From positions 82,144,474 to 82,208,473 of the forward strand of contig NC_073305.1 in NCBI RefSeq assembly GCF_027595985.1: DNA of 64,000 nt. The letters are read 5' to 3'. Of this stretch, positions 20,791-30,431 are shown in pieces. The stretch is from Sorex araneus (lineage: Eukaryota; Chordata; Mammalia; Eulipotyphla; Soricidae). Positions within the stretch are counted from its first letter, which is position 1. Every line of letters starts with the position of its first letter. The position numbers and the translations under genes are program-made. The notes under the pieces are model-generated. The model made no database searches, was not told the DNA's origin, and worked only from the letters and a program-made list of their open reading frames with translations.

Positions 20791-20913
20791 TCTTTTCACA
20801 AAAACAAAGTTGAATTTAACTTTAAATAGGAACTCACACTAGAGACCCTGAGACCCTCTACATCACAGGAAAAAACCGGGGTGAGAAACAATTATCAGAG
20901 GTGGTTGTTCTTC

Positions 20914-21081
20914 TGGGGCTGGAAGGATAGTACAGTGGGTAGGGCACTGGCCTTGAGCATGGCCAACCTGGGTTCGATTCCCAGCACCCCATATGGTCCC
21001 TGATCATCACCATGAGTAATTCCTGAGTGAAGACCATGGCTGGGGGTGATTAAAACAAAACAAACAAACAAACATAAAACA
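20914..21081 (+). mobile_element. SINE type I, with TSD
   Basis: TGGGGCTGGAAGGATAGTAC to a (CAAA)n tail. TSD GTGGTTRTTCTTC lies at 20901-20913 and 21082-21094 (one mismatch). Confidence 0.92.
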
Positions 21082-21094
21082 GTGGTTATTCTTC

Positions 21095-21274
21095 AGAAAA
21101 GTAGAGATTGTTTCCACAGGTCAGAGCAACTGACATGTTTTAAAGGTTTCTCAGAAAATCTAGAATTGAGACTATCAATCAGGAGTGGGAAGGTTCATAA
21201 AACAAGAACTGAAAGAGGCATTTAGGTGTTATTAGAAAGGGGGAAAGGAGATTTCTTTTGACTTTTTTGCCATT
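21095..21274. other. Unique spacer
   Basis: No feature seen. Confidence 0.35.
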
Positions 21275-21600
21275 GCTTGTGTGGGGGACTTTGTGCTCAA
21301 GGGCCATTCCATTATTTATTTATTTATTTATTTATTTGCTTTTTGCGTCACACCCAGCGATGCACCGGGGTTACTCCTGGCTCATGCACTCAGCAATTAC
21401 TCCTGGTGGTGCTCAGGGAACCATATGGGACGCTGGGAATCGAGCCCAGGTCAGCTGTGTGCAAGGCAAATGCTCTACCCACTGTGCTATCACTCTAGCC
21501 CTGCCCTTCCATTTTTGGGTTGGGAGATGCCCTGGTGGTGCTGGGGTCCACCTTGGCCTCCCACTGCAAAGCACATCGGGCCATCTCTCTAGGTCTACCT
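21275..21600 (-). repeat. Old SINE type I hosting a younger one
   Basis: Flanks of the insertion at 21314-21502 (GTGTGGGGGACTTTGTGCTC and GGTGGTGCTGGGGTCCACC to GGGCCATCTCTCTAGGTC) read as one decayed minus-strand SINE. Confidence 0.55.
21314..21502 (-). mobile_element. SINE type I, young-looking
   Basis: (TTTA)n tail, GCGTCACACCCAGCGATGCA and an intact inverted head. Near-TSD GCCATTCCATT / GCCCTTCCATT lies at 21303-21313 and 21503-21513. Confidence 0.9.
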
Positions 21601-21614
21601 TAAATATTCTCATT

Positions 21615-21792
21615 TGTTTGGTTTTGTTGTTGTTGTTGTGCCACACCAGGCAGAGCTCACAACTTACTCCTGGCTCTGAGCGGTCACTTTTGGCAGGACT
21701 GAGGGGACCATATATGGTGCTGTGAATCAAACTCAAGGCAGCTGCATGCAAGGCAAGTACCCGACCTGCTATACTAGCTGTCCGGCCTACTA
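21615..21792 (-). mobile_element. SINE type I
   Basis: (TTG)n tail, GTGCCACACCAGGCAGAGCT, GGACCATATATGGTGCTGTG and CTATACTAGCTGTCCGGCC. Confidence 0.8.
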
Positions 21793-21907
21793 TCTTCACA
21801 TTTTTAAAGAGACTAATGAGAAAGGAGGATTTGATTTATTCTATCAGATATGATGAGGGCAGAGTGCCACCTGGTAAGATAAGGAACTCTGTAAATTATG
21901 TACTTTC

Positions 21908-22058
21908 ATTTTTATTTTTTAGGGGAAGGGGTCCACACCAAGTCGTGTTCAGGGATTGCTCCCAATTCAGGGCTCAGGGCATCATAGACAATGCTGGGGA
22001 TTGAACTCAGGCCTCCTGCATTCAGAGAATGTACTCCAGCACCTCTCCATCCTGACTT
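21908..22058 (-). mobile_element. SINE type I, old
   Basis: GGGGTCCACACCAAGTCGTG, GGGGATTGAACTCAGGCCTC and CCTCTCCATCCTGAC. Confidence 0.65.
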
Positions 22059-22125
22059 CTATATTTCTATCATGGAATGATAAGAATGATGTACCTTAAA
22101 TAAATCAAAGTAATTAGAACTTACA

Positions 22126-22310
22126 GAGACTGGAGCAATATACGGTGAAATAGGGCCTTTGCCTTGCACATGGCCATTCCAGGTTCAATCCCCCATATCC
22201 AATATGGTCCCCTGTTACACTGCCAGTAGTAATTAATGAATGCAGAGCCAGGAGTAATGCCCAAGCACCTCCAGGTGTGGCCCAATGACCAGAGGGAAAA
22301 AAAGTAATCA
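22126..22310 (+). mobile_element. SINE type I, diverged
   Basis: AGAGACTGGAGCAATATACG head, CAATATGGTCCCCTGTTAC and CCAGGTGTGGCCCAATG. Confidence 0.75.
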
Positions 22311-22342
22311 GATTTTATAGATTTGCATAGCATTCTCAAGTG

Positions 22343-22569
22343 GTAGGGTATTTGCCTTGCACACGGCCAATCCGGGTTCAATTCCTCCACCCTTCTTGGA
22401 GAGCCTGGCAAGCTACCAAGAGTATCTCGCCTGCATGGCAGAGCCTGGCAAGCTACCTGTGGAGTATTCAATATGCCAAAAACAGTATCAAGTCTCATGA
22501 TAGAGTTCTTCCTGGTGCCTGTTCAAGCAAATAGATGAGCAAGGGGATGACAGTGACACTGACAGTGAC
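22343..22569 (+). mobile_element. 5'-truncated SINE type II with perfect TSD
   Basis: It starts at GTAGGGTATTTGCC, so the start of the head including most of the A box is missing. It ends GACAGTGACACTGACAGTGA without poly(A). The perfect 14-bp TSD AGCATTCTCAAGTG lies at 22329-22342 and 22570-22583. Confidence 0.93.
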
Positions 22570-22764
22570 AGCATTCTCAAGTGTCTCATCTGTTACATAA
22601 TTTCCTTTTCTAGCATATCTGGATCAAATTTTTCTTCACATTGGCAAATTAAAAACACGTTTATTAATTCTTTCACTGGGATCATTTTGGTTACGAATTA
22701 TTTGTTTTAATACTCCATATGCAAATTTTTGAAAAAATTTTCCTTAAAATTTCCTCGTACATGG

Positions 22765-22920
22765 GGCCAGGGAGGGGCCACAGGGTTGGAGATTATGTAT
22801 GTGGGAGCCCTGGATGCAAGGTCCAGCACCATATGATCCCCCAGGCACTGCTGGGAGCAAGCACCAAACACCAGGTGAGAGTAGTCCCTGAGCATCACTG
22901 CATGTTATCCCAAAAGAAAA
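22765..22920 (+). mobile_element. SINE type I, old
   Basis: GGGGCCAGGGAGGGGCCACA, AGCACCATATGATCCCCCAG and CCCTGAGCATCACTGCATG. Confidence 0.55.
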
Positions 22921-22967
22921 GCAAAGATTCTCATACATACATATGTGTGTGTATATATACATATGTA

Positions 22968-23205
22968 TCACTGTATCACTGTCACCCCATTGTTAATCCA
23001 TTTGCTAGAGCAGATGCCAGTAACATCTCCATTCATCCCTGTTGCATGCTAGCATAGTGTAGCCCGATGGCATATTGGGGGCTCTTTCAGGGTCAGGGAG
23101 ATGAGGACCGTCATTTGTTACTTTTTTTTTGGCATATCGTATATGCCACGGATAGCTTGCCAGGCTCTGCTGTGCATGCAGTATACTGTCTGAGAGGGAC
23201 ATGGA
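22968..23205 (-). mobile_element. SINE type III (longer LINE-derived 3' part)
   Basis: It starts with inverted tail (GTATCACTGTATCACTGTCA). Before the type II body it carries an inverted extra segment (GTGTAGCCCGATGGC, GGGGGCTCTTTCAGGGTCAG). This matches the plus-strand copy at 38190-38394. Confidence 0.82.
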
Positions 23206-23500
23206 AAATACTGTGTACATATGTATATGTGTATATATATAATACATATATGTATGTATATGTGTGTCTGTTTATATACTTTATAGTCATAGTCTTTTTG
23301 TCAGATGATTTTTATTTTTTTTACTTAGTATGGATGACAGTACAAACTAACTTTTATCACATTATCTGTGAGTAAAAGAAAATTACATGCTATTGCCATA
23401 ACTGATTTAGTTATGTTTAACTGATTTAGTGTATATAACCTCTAAAATAGAGATACCTTCACTACTCTGGACACTGAATCAAATGGTGACTGTTCCCTTT
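23206..23500. other. AT-rich stretch with TATG-type simple repeat
   Basis: ATGTATATGTGTATATATAA near 23220-23265. Otherwise nothing recognised. Confidence 0.45.
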
Positions 23501-23504
23501 TGTA

Positions 23505-23660
23505 GTCTTACTCTGTGTCAGGCAGTGTCCTACAACTCAAAGACTATCAATTCATTTGATCACCCCGATCACACTGTTGGATATGTAATGTCACAAATGA
23601 GGAAACTGAGCTATGTCCAAGATCACATGTAATAAGTAACTTAAGTATCACAGAGAGTGC
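23505..23660 (-). repeat. MIR relic
   Basis: CTCTGTGTCAGGCAGTGTCC and ATGAGGAAACTGAGCTATGT are in the order of the inverted MIR consensus as I recall it. Confidence 0.7.
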
Positions 23661-23799
23661 CAATAAGTCTCTCCCCTGATTCCCTGTCTTTTGTCTCCTC
23701 TAACAAAGAGTAATGCCCAAACCCCTCCTGAATCACTTCATTATATCTACTCTATCTCATAATGCCACACACTTCTAAAATAATTCTATTGTTGTTTTT

Positions 23800-23880
23800 G
23801 ACATGAGTGTCAAACCCAAGGCCTCACACATGCAAAACATATGCTTTACCTGTGGGTTACATTCCCAACTCCAACTCATT
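23800..23880 (-). repeat. Old short tRNA-SINE fragment
   Basis: GGCCTCACACATGCAAAACA and GGGTTACATTCCCAACTCC. Confidence 0.45.
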
Positions 23881-23928
23881 TCATTTTCCATCTATTTATT
23901 AAAGTTAACATTCTCCAATGCTATGTCC

Positions 23929-24172
23929 TGGAGCAATAGCACGGCGGGTAGGGCGTTTGCCTTGCATGCGGCCGACCCAGGTTCCATTCCTCTGTCCCTC
24001 CCGGAGAGCCCAGCAAGCTACTGAGAATATCCCGCCCACACGACAGAGCCTGGTAAGCTATCCATGGCATATTCAATAGGCCAAAACCAGTTATAACAAG
24101 TCTCACAATGGAGAAGTTACTGGTGCCCGCTCGAGCAAATCAATGAACAATGGGACGAAACTGCTACAGTGC
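23929..24172 (+). mobile_element. SINE type II
   Basis: TCCTGGAGCAATAGCACGGC head, CTCTGTCCCTCCCGGAGAGC body and TACTGGTGCCCGCTCGAGCA. The tail GACGAAACTGCTACAGTGCT is altered. Confidence 0.9.
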
Positions 24173-24327
24173 TAACGTTCTCTGGTACATTTATTTAGAC
24201 CAGTTATTTGGAAAAACAGAAATATGATTTAAACTAGTTCAGACCAAAGGGTATTAAATCAAGTATGAATTTTGGATTAATGTAGTCATTGTTTCATGAG
24301 CTTTCACATTTTAAGCAATATTTTGCT

Positions 24328-24532
24328 TTTGTTGTTCTTCTGCTTCTTGGGCCACACCTGGCAGTGCTCAGAGGCTACTCCCAGTTCAGTGCTTGGTAGG
24401 GTGGGGGGTGGGGTCACTTTCATAGGTGCTGTAGGTTTGGGCATGGTGGCACAAGCAGGTAGTGGGGATCGAACTTAGGTCTTCCACATGCAGAACTCAT
24501 GCTCAGCCTGTCGAGGTATCTTTCTGGCCAGA
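24328..24532 (-). mobile_element. SINE type I with internal G-rich expansion
   Basis: GGGCCACACCTGGCAGTGCT, then an extra ~45-bp G-rich insert (GGTAGGGTGGGGGGTGGGGT), then GGGGATCGAACTTAGGTCTT. Confidence 0.7.
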
Positions 24533-24629
24533 TTTTGCTATTTAAAAAACAAAACAGAACATTATTTTTAATCTAGGGAGCAAGATTTATAATACTGCTA
24601 ATAAGAAAGTTTCAGGCATATTATACACC

Positions 24630-25020
24630 CCCCAGATAAAAGGCAGCTGAGATAGAGAAGGGAACACCAAGTAAAGTGTGGTGGGAGGACCCGCTTGAGA
24701 TGGGAGAGGCGGGCTGAAAGGAGACTATAGATTGAACATGATGGCCACTCAGTACCTCTATTGCACACCACAACACCCAAAATGAGAGAGAGAGAGAACA
24801 AAAGGGAATGTCCTGCCACAGAGGCATGATGGGGTGGGGAGGGATGGGGAGGGGGGAGGGGCGGGGTGGGGAGGTGGGTGGGATACTGGGATCATCAATG
24901 GGGGAGAATGGGCACTGGTGGAGGGATGGGTTCTCGAGCATCGTATGACCGAAATACAGCATGAAAGTTTATGTCTGTAACTGTACCTCATGGTGATTCA
25001 CTAATAAAAAATTTAAAAAT
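24630..25020 (+). mobile_element. 5'-truncated L1 3' UTR
   Basis: GGCAGCTGAGATAGAGAAGG to CTCATGGTGATTCACTAATAAA. It is truncated at nearly the same point as the minus-strand copy at 35149-35506. Confidence 0.85.
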
Positions 25021-25186
25021 ACAAAGTAAAAACAAAAAAAAAATATGCCCCCCCCGCCCCCTGCAGTAGTAATGTCTCAATGTCCCCTTCCCTGGCAGAC
25101 TCAGTCCTATAATTCAACTCTCAGGTTCTGTTACCACTGACCTACTGTGACTCCACTATGTTTCTTTATAGTGTGAAGGATTTTTG

Positions 25187-25372
25187 TTTTTTTTTTTTTT
25201 TTTTTTTTGCTTTTTGGGTCACACCCAGCGATGCTCAGGGGTTACTCCTGGCTCTGCACTCAGGAATTACTCCTGGCGGTACTCGGGGGACCATATGGGA
25301 TGCCGGGGACCGAACCCGGGTCGGGCGCGTGCAAGGCAAACGCCCTACCCGCTGTGCTATCGCTCCGGCCCC
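25187..25372 (-). mobile_element. Youngest-looking SINE type I
   Basis: It is CpG-rich throughout the head (CGAACCCGGGTCGGGCGCG, CTATCGCTCCGGCCCC) with a long T-run. TSD AGTGTGAAGGATTTTTG (17 bp, perfect) lies at 25170-25186 and 25373-25389. Confidence 0.96.
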
Positions 25373-25554
25373 AGTGTGAAGGATTTTTGATACTGAGATT
25401 TTTATATTGTGTGAGAGATTATTCATTTTATGTAGTCCATTTATTTTTTTGCAATTTTTTTCCCCTTGCCAATGGAGTTGAATCTCTAACCACATGGCTG
25501 ATAATGAGGCACTGGAGCTTGTCACCGGTACATTCTTCTCTTTATGTTATAACT

Positions 25555-25649
25555 TCAGGTCTACTATAGATATATTTAATTCACTTTTGAGTTCATTTTT
25601 GTGCATAATGGTCAGTGATTCTCTCTCTCTCTCTTTCTCTCTCTCTGTT
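25555..25649 (-). repeat. Old L1 fragment with (CT)n
   Basis: CTTCAGGTCTACTATAGATA and TTTTGTGCATAATGGTCAGT resemble inverted L1 ORF2. The CT tract at 25620-25647 follows. A near copy occurs at 27605-27741. Confidence 0.6.
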
Positions 25650-25679
25650 CAGTTTTCCAAACATCATTTCTTTTGTTTG

Positions 25680-25853
25680 TTTTTCTGCGTACCACCCTGC
25701 GGTGCTCAGGAGTTTCCAGGGCTTTCTCCCAACTCTACACTCAGGAATCACTTCTGGAGGGCTCAGAGGACCATATGGGATGCTGGGAATTGAACCCCGG
25801 TCAGCTGCATGCATGGCAAGCACTTTACCCGCTTTGCTATCACTCTGGCCCTC
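25680..25853 (-). mobile_element. SINE type I
   Basis: CTGCGTACCACCCTGCGGTG, GGACCATATGGGATGCTGGG and CTTTGCTATCACTCTGGCCC. Confidence 0.87.
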
Positions 25854-26457
25854 CCACCATTATATGTTGATGATTTTCACCATTTTCCCAACACCGTTTC
25901 CTCTATCCATGCTACAGTTCCTTGATTTCTTCCCTAGTTTTGGTTCCTTTGTTTAAACTAGATGTTCATATAAGTGTAGATTTATTTCTGGGCTCCCTTC
26001 TATTCCACTGCTCTCTGACTGTTTTTGTTCCAATACTAGATTGTCTTAATTGCTATTGATTTGTAATGTAGATTGAAGTCAGGGAACTTGATGCTCCATT
26101 TTTCTTCCTTTCTCCCAGAATTGCTTTGGTACTATAAATATTTTAGAATTGTTTGTTCAATTTCCTGGGGAAATGCCACTGGTAATTTGACAGGACTGGA
26201 GTTGACTCCATAGATTATTTTAGGTAAGATCGACATTTTAATATTTTTCTAATTCCTGAAAGCAGGAGGGCTTCCCACTGATTTGTCTTCTTCTATTTCT
26301 TTTAGTTTTCAGGTCCTTCACTTACTTTGCTGGGGGGATTCACAGGCTTTTTTGATTTTCAGTTGAAATTATAAGTGGACCGTTTTAATTCTCTCCATTT
26401 TTTAACATGGATTTTTGAATCTCTTCAGATGTGATAGGTCTCTGATTTTTGTTTTAT

Positions 26458-26605
26458 GGGGGGAGGGAGCATCACCCTTGGTGGTACTTGGAAGTTACCC
26501 CCAGTTTGGTGCTCAGAGATCATTCCCAGTAGTGCTTGGGGGACCAGTGAGAAGAAGGCTCATTCCAGTGTCTCCTACACGTAGCCCTTAGATTGCTCCC
26601 TGGGC
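26458..26605 (-). mobile_element. SINE type I, diverged
   Basis: GGAGCATCACCCTTGGTGGT, GCTCAGAGATCATTCCCAGT and GTGCTTGGGGGACCAG. The head is degraded. Confidence 0.6.
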
Positions 26606-26694
26606 ACTGTCCTGAAGTTTTGTATTCTTCTACTCATTGTTTCTAGTATTTGGGGGGGGGTCTTCAATGTATACTATTATTTTACCCCCAAATA

Positions 26695-26850
26695 ATAACA
26701 AACGAATGAACGGTTTGAGGCTTTTCATGTTCCTGGAATGAGCAGACACCATTGGGCTACACTAGCAGCGACAGGGACAAATGGAGACATTACTGGCGCA
26801 CCCTCGAGCAAATCGATGAACAACGCGGGATGACAAGTGATACAAATGAT
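26695..26850 (+). mobile_element. Truncated RTE-like LINE 3' end, with TSD
   Basis: Within 156 bp the plus strand encodes, in shifted pieces, [20 protein letters not shown] and WRHYWRTLEQIDEQ, which is the C-terminus of an RTE-like LINE protein. It ends GATGACAAGTGATACAAATG (stop plus short tail repeat, no poly-A). The perfect 11-bp TSD ACCCCCAAATA lies at 26684-26694 and 26851-26861. It inserted into an old L1. Confidence 0.85.
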
Positions 26851-27283
26851 ACCCCCAAATAGCATTAATTTTACTTCTCCCTTCTCCGACTTGGATTTCT
26901 TTAAAAAAATTTTTTTTTCTAGTCTACTTGCCCCATTTCTCTTCCAAAGTCTTTAAGCAGCAGGGGTGAGGGGGGACTTGCTTGCCTTATTTCCAGATCT
27001 TACTGAAAAAGCTTTGAGTTTCCTGTCATGGAATATGATGTTAACTTAAGTTTTGTTTGCCATGACCTTTATTATGTTGAAATATGTTCCTTCTAAGCTA
27101 CGTTCCAACTCGTGAAATGCTCTGCTGAGGATTTTGCATCTATGTTCACCAGTGTCATCAGCCAGTAGTTTTTTTGGTGGGGGGGTGGGTTTGGTTCAAT
27201 TTTTTTTTTTTTGTATAACTACTTCCTGGTTTAGGATGTAAGTGAGTTGGGTCCCACAGAATGTGCTTAAGACTGTACCATTC

Positions 27284-27453
27284 CAGGGGGTCAGAGCAGT
27301 GGATAGAGCACTTGTCTTGCCTGCGGTTGACTCAGCTTTGATCCTCCGCACCATATGAGGTCCCCTGAGCCAGGAATGGTTCCTGAGCACAGAGCCAGGA
27401 ATAGGCCCGGAGCATCACTGGGGTGTGGCCCCAAAACAAACCAAAACAAAACT
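27284..27453 (+). mobile_element. SINE type I
   Basis: GGGGGTCAGAGCAGTGGATA head, CACCATATGAGGTCCCCTGA and GTGTGGCCCCAAAACAAACC. Confidence 0.8.
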
Positions 27454-27489
27454 GCTCCATTCCTCAAACTTTGCTTTTTCTCTCTCTCT

Positions 27490-27600
27490 CTTTTATGGGG
27501 GGTGGTGGGGGAGAGATTGGGCCTAACATGACCTACTCCTGGCTCTGTAATCAGGGCTTTCCCCTGGTTCTCAGGAGACCCCTGAGAAGTTTGGTATCCT
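27490..27600 (-). repeat. SINE type I fragment
   Basis: CATGACCTACTCCTGGCTCT and CTGGTTCTCAGGAGACC; the head is missing. Confidence 0.5.
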
Positions 27601-27604
27601 TCTA

Positions 27605-27710
27605 CTCATTTTTATGTTATAGCTTCAGGTCTACTATAGATGTATTTAATCCACTTTTGAGCTAATGAGTTAATTTGAGTTAGAGTTAATTTTGTGCATA
27701 ATGGTTAGTG

Positions 27711-27741
<31 letters not shown>
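27605..27741 (-). repeat. Second copy of old L1 piece plus (CT)n
   Basis: CTTCAGGTCTACTATAGATG, TTTTGTGCATAATGGTTAGT and a CT tract at 27713-27741. It is parallel to 25555-25649 but contains an extra short GAGTTAATTTGAGTTAGAG stretch. Confidence 0.65.
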
Positions 27742-27743
<2 letters not shown>

Positions 27744-27808
27744 GTGCAAATCTAAGGTGGCTGCATACAAGGCAAGCTCTTTACCTGCTGCACTCTCTCC
27801 AGTCCTTA
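27742..27808 (-). repeat. SINE type I head fragment
   Basis: GGTGGCTGCATACAAGGCAA and CTGCACTCTCTCCAGTCC. Confidence 0.5.
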
Positions 27809-27859
27809 CCTTTAGTATTTTTAAGGGAGTAAGTCACAATTATAATTTTTTAGGTTTCA

Positions 27860-28015
27860 ATTTTTGTTGTTGTTTTTTTTAGGTCACACGCCACAGTGCT
27901 CAGGGCTGACTCCTGGCACTTTTCTCAGGGATCACTCCTGGTGTAGTTAGGAAACCACATACAGTGCCAGGGATCGAACCCTAGTCAGCCGCACACAAGG
28001 CAAGAGGCTTACCCC
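27860..28015 (-). mobile_element. SINE type I
   Basis: GGTCACACGCCACAGTGCTC, GCCAGGGATCGAACCCTAGT and GCACACAAGGCAAGAGGCTT. A C/CA-rich simple tract follows to 28050. Confidence 0.8.
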
Positions 28016-28078
28016 CCCCCACACACACACCCTCACCCTCCCCCCCACCCGTGTTTAGTTTCCAACTGTTAAGAGGTT

Positions 28079-28272
28079 GGGGCTGGAGCAATAGCACAGA
28101 GGGTAGGGAGTTTGCATTGTACTTGGCCAACCCGAGTTCGATTCCCAGAATCCCATATGGTCCCCTAGCATGGCCAGGAGTAATTTCTGAGCACAAAGCT
28201 ACAAGTAAGCCCTGTGCATCACCAGGTGTGACCCCAAAAAAGCAGGGAAAAAAAAAAGAGAGAGAGACAAAG
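28079..28272 (+). mobile_element. SINE type I, with TSD
   Basis: GGGGCTGGAGCAATAGCACA to an A-rich GAGAGAGAGACAAAG tail. TSD TGTTAAGAGGTT lies at 28067-28078 and 28273-28284. Confidence 0.92.
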
Positions 28273-28444
28273 TGTTAAGAGGTTTAGCTTTTCAGATTTC
28301 ACCGGTAGGGACCTAATTAGCATCACAAAAGCTGTCATACTACAACAGGGTCAGATATAAAATTTAGTTTTGGAAAATAAGGGAGATCTCACAGTCTAAA
28401 ATCAGAATAAATCAAACTATTGCTGGAATAAACTTTTTGTTTCA

Positions 28445-28602
28445 TTTTGTTCTATTTTTTGGTGTTCAGGATGCCCTACTAGCTCTGCACGTAGGGATCA
28501 CTCCTGGTAGGGCTCAGGGCACCTTATATGGTATTGGGGACTGAACCAGGTCGGGTACATGCAAGGTAAGCACCTACCTGCTCTACTATCTCTCCAGCCC
28601 TG
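28445..28602 (-). mobile_element. SINE type I
   Basis: GCTCTGCACGTAGGGATCAC, GGGGACTGAACCAGGTCGGG and CTACTATCTCTCCAGCCC. Confidence 0.8.
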
Positions 28603-29050
28603 AGCATGAATTTTCTAATTTATCTTCCCCTCCCCTGTCCACCCCTCACATTCATTTACTCCCCCACTCCCTGATAAGGACATCTGAGAGGCTCAAAGTA
28701 CAAAGCTATATTCGATATTCATTATATTCTACATTCACTATATTCTATATTCACTCTTACATTCAAAAAACTTCAAAATCAGGTCGAGCAAGTAAATCTG
28801 AGGTGAGGCTTTGAGCTTCTCCTACAAATCACAACGCAGAGGTGAACCTCCCGGAAACATTATCATTCTATTTCATATTTGATGCCAACCACTACATTTT
28901 CCCGCAAAGTGGCCTCAAAAAAGACTTTACTGACAAAGCAAAACTTTTGCCTCGGGCATTTCAGGCACAGAAAAGCCACCAGGCACTGCCCCGCCCAGTC
29001 CCACAGAGGAGTCCCTCCCCCTGCCTTTAGAAGAGTCCCAAGGGGCCCTG
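28603..29050. other. Unique stretch
   Basis: A short imperfect tandem of CTATATTC/ATTCACTATATT lies at 28708-28765. The rest, including GC-rich 28950-29040, is unassigned. Confidence 0.4.
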
Positions 29051-29051
29051 A

Positions 29052-29275
29052 TACAGCTCAAGTGGCAGGATACGTGCCTAGCATGTTCCAGGGCCTGGGT
29101 TCCAACCCCCACTTCGCACACCCCCTACTCCCTGGCATGGCCGGCCGCTGTCCTGGTGGTTCCTGAGCACCACATAGCTGAGTTGGAGCGCCACGCTGAC
29201 AGATGAGCACTGCTGGGCTGAACGGTTCAGGGAGTGGCCTCAGGGTCCTCCTAAGCACAGCTTGGTGCAGTTCCT
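29052..29275 (+). repeat. Very old SINE-like element
   Basis: CAAGTGGCAGGATACGTGCC and GGGCCTGGGTTCCAACCCCC resemble a tRNA head. The 3' half differs from type I. Confidence 0.4.
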
Positions 29276-29277
29276 TA

Positions 29278-30010
29278 TCATGAAATTTGCTTATATGTGG
29301 ATGAACATGGAGAGTCTCATGCTGAGTAAAATGAGTCAGAGGGAAGAGGGACAGACACAGAATGATTGCACTCATTTGCAGGATCTGAAAAAACAGGCTG
29401 AGAGAAATACCCAGACTGTAGAAACGAGGGTCAGTGGGTAGAACGCTTGCCTTGCACACGGCCAACCAGGCTCTATTTCCAGCATCTCATATGGTCCCTG
29501 AGCACCGCCAGGAGTAATTCCTGAGTGCAAAGCCAGGAGTAAGCCCTGTGCTTTACCAGATGTGACCCCAAAAGGAAAAAAAAAAAGGCTGTAGAAATGA
29601 GGGCCAGAAGAACTGGTCTATGGTTGGAAGCTGCCACAAGTGGTGGTGGAGGTGGTGAGGGCAGTTAGACAGAGAAGGGACCACTATGACAGATCGTTGG
29701 AAATGGTCCCTCTGGACAAGAACTGAGTGCTGAAAGGAGGTAAGGGGACAAACATGGTAACCTTTTAGTACCTATATTGTGAACCATAATGCCCAAAAGG
29801 AGAGAGAGAAAGTGGGGGTAGGGTAAGGAGGGAGAGAAGTTTTGGCCAGAAGCAGGTTGGGAGGAGGGGACTGTGGCAAGAGGGAAACTGGGACACTGGT
29901 GGTGGGAAATCCACACTGGTGAAGGAATGGGTGTTGGAACATTGTATGGCTGAAATCCAGTCATGAACAATTTTGTAACACTGTCTCAGGGTGATTCAAC
30001 TAAAAAAAAT
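29278..30010 (+). mobile_element. 5'-truncated L1 3' end, hosting a SINE
   Basis: TCATGAAATTTGCTTATATG (ORF2 C-terminus) to GGGTGATTCAACTAAAAAAA, interrupted by the SINE at 29431-29588. Confidence 0.85.
29431..29588 (+). mobile_element. SINE type I inside an L1, 5'-truncated, with TSD
   Basis: The head begins at TCAGTGGGTAGAACGC. TSD CTGTAGAAAYGAGGG lies at 29416-29430 and 29589-29603 (one mismatch). Confidence 0.88.
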
Positions 30011-30327
30011 AGTAAATGGAAAAGAACTGAGTCATGTGGAGGCCTGGATTGCTCCCGTCCAGGTAGGCTCTATTCCTGCTTACGACTTCCCTCTAAACGG
30101 CGGAGATCACATCTGACTGAGTGTCTGTCCCTTGGTGAAGTCAGGTTTCTGGTCACGGGTCAGATCACTGCTTGTAGTCATACTTCCTCCACACACAGAG
30201 AATTTTCCAGGGCCTCCTGGGATCCCACAGATTTCTACAGGCACGTGACTGGGAGAAATCAGAGAGCTGAGAATTGTCTTCCGGGTGCTAGTCATTAATT
30301 AACTTTTGAAGGAAACTTTTACAGTGC

Positions 30328-30376
<49 letters not shown>

Positions 30377-30383
30377 TGTGTGT

Positions 30384-30431
<48 letters not shown>

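Larger units (their letters stand above)
25860..27190 (-). mobile_element. Old L1 ORF2 fragment, interrupted
   Basis: TAATTGCTATTGATTTGTAA, CCAGAATTGCTTTGG, TTTTGCATCTATGTTCACCA and similar phrases are inverted ORF2 (compare 6980-8060 of the young L1). It is broken by the SINE at 26458 and the RTE piece at 26695, and no frame survives. Confidence 0.75.

Noticed and set aside
29963..30298. 111-codon frame at about 30 kb
   Set aside because: Starts in the L1 3' tail and has no splice or domain support.
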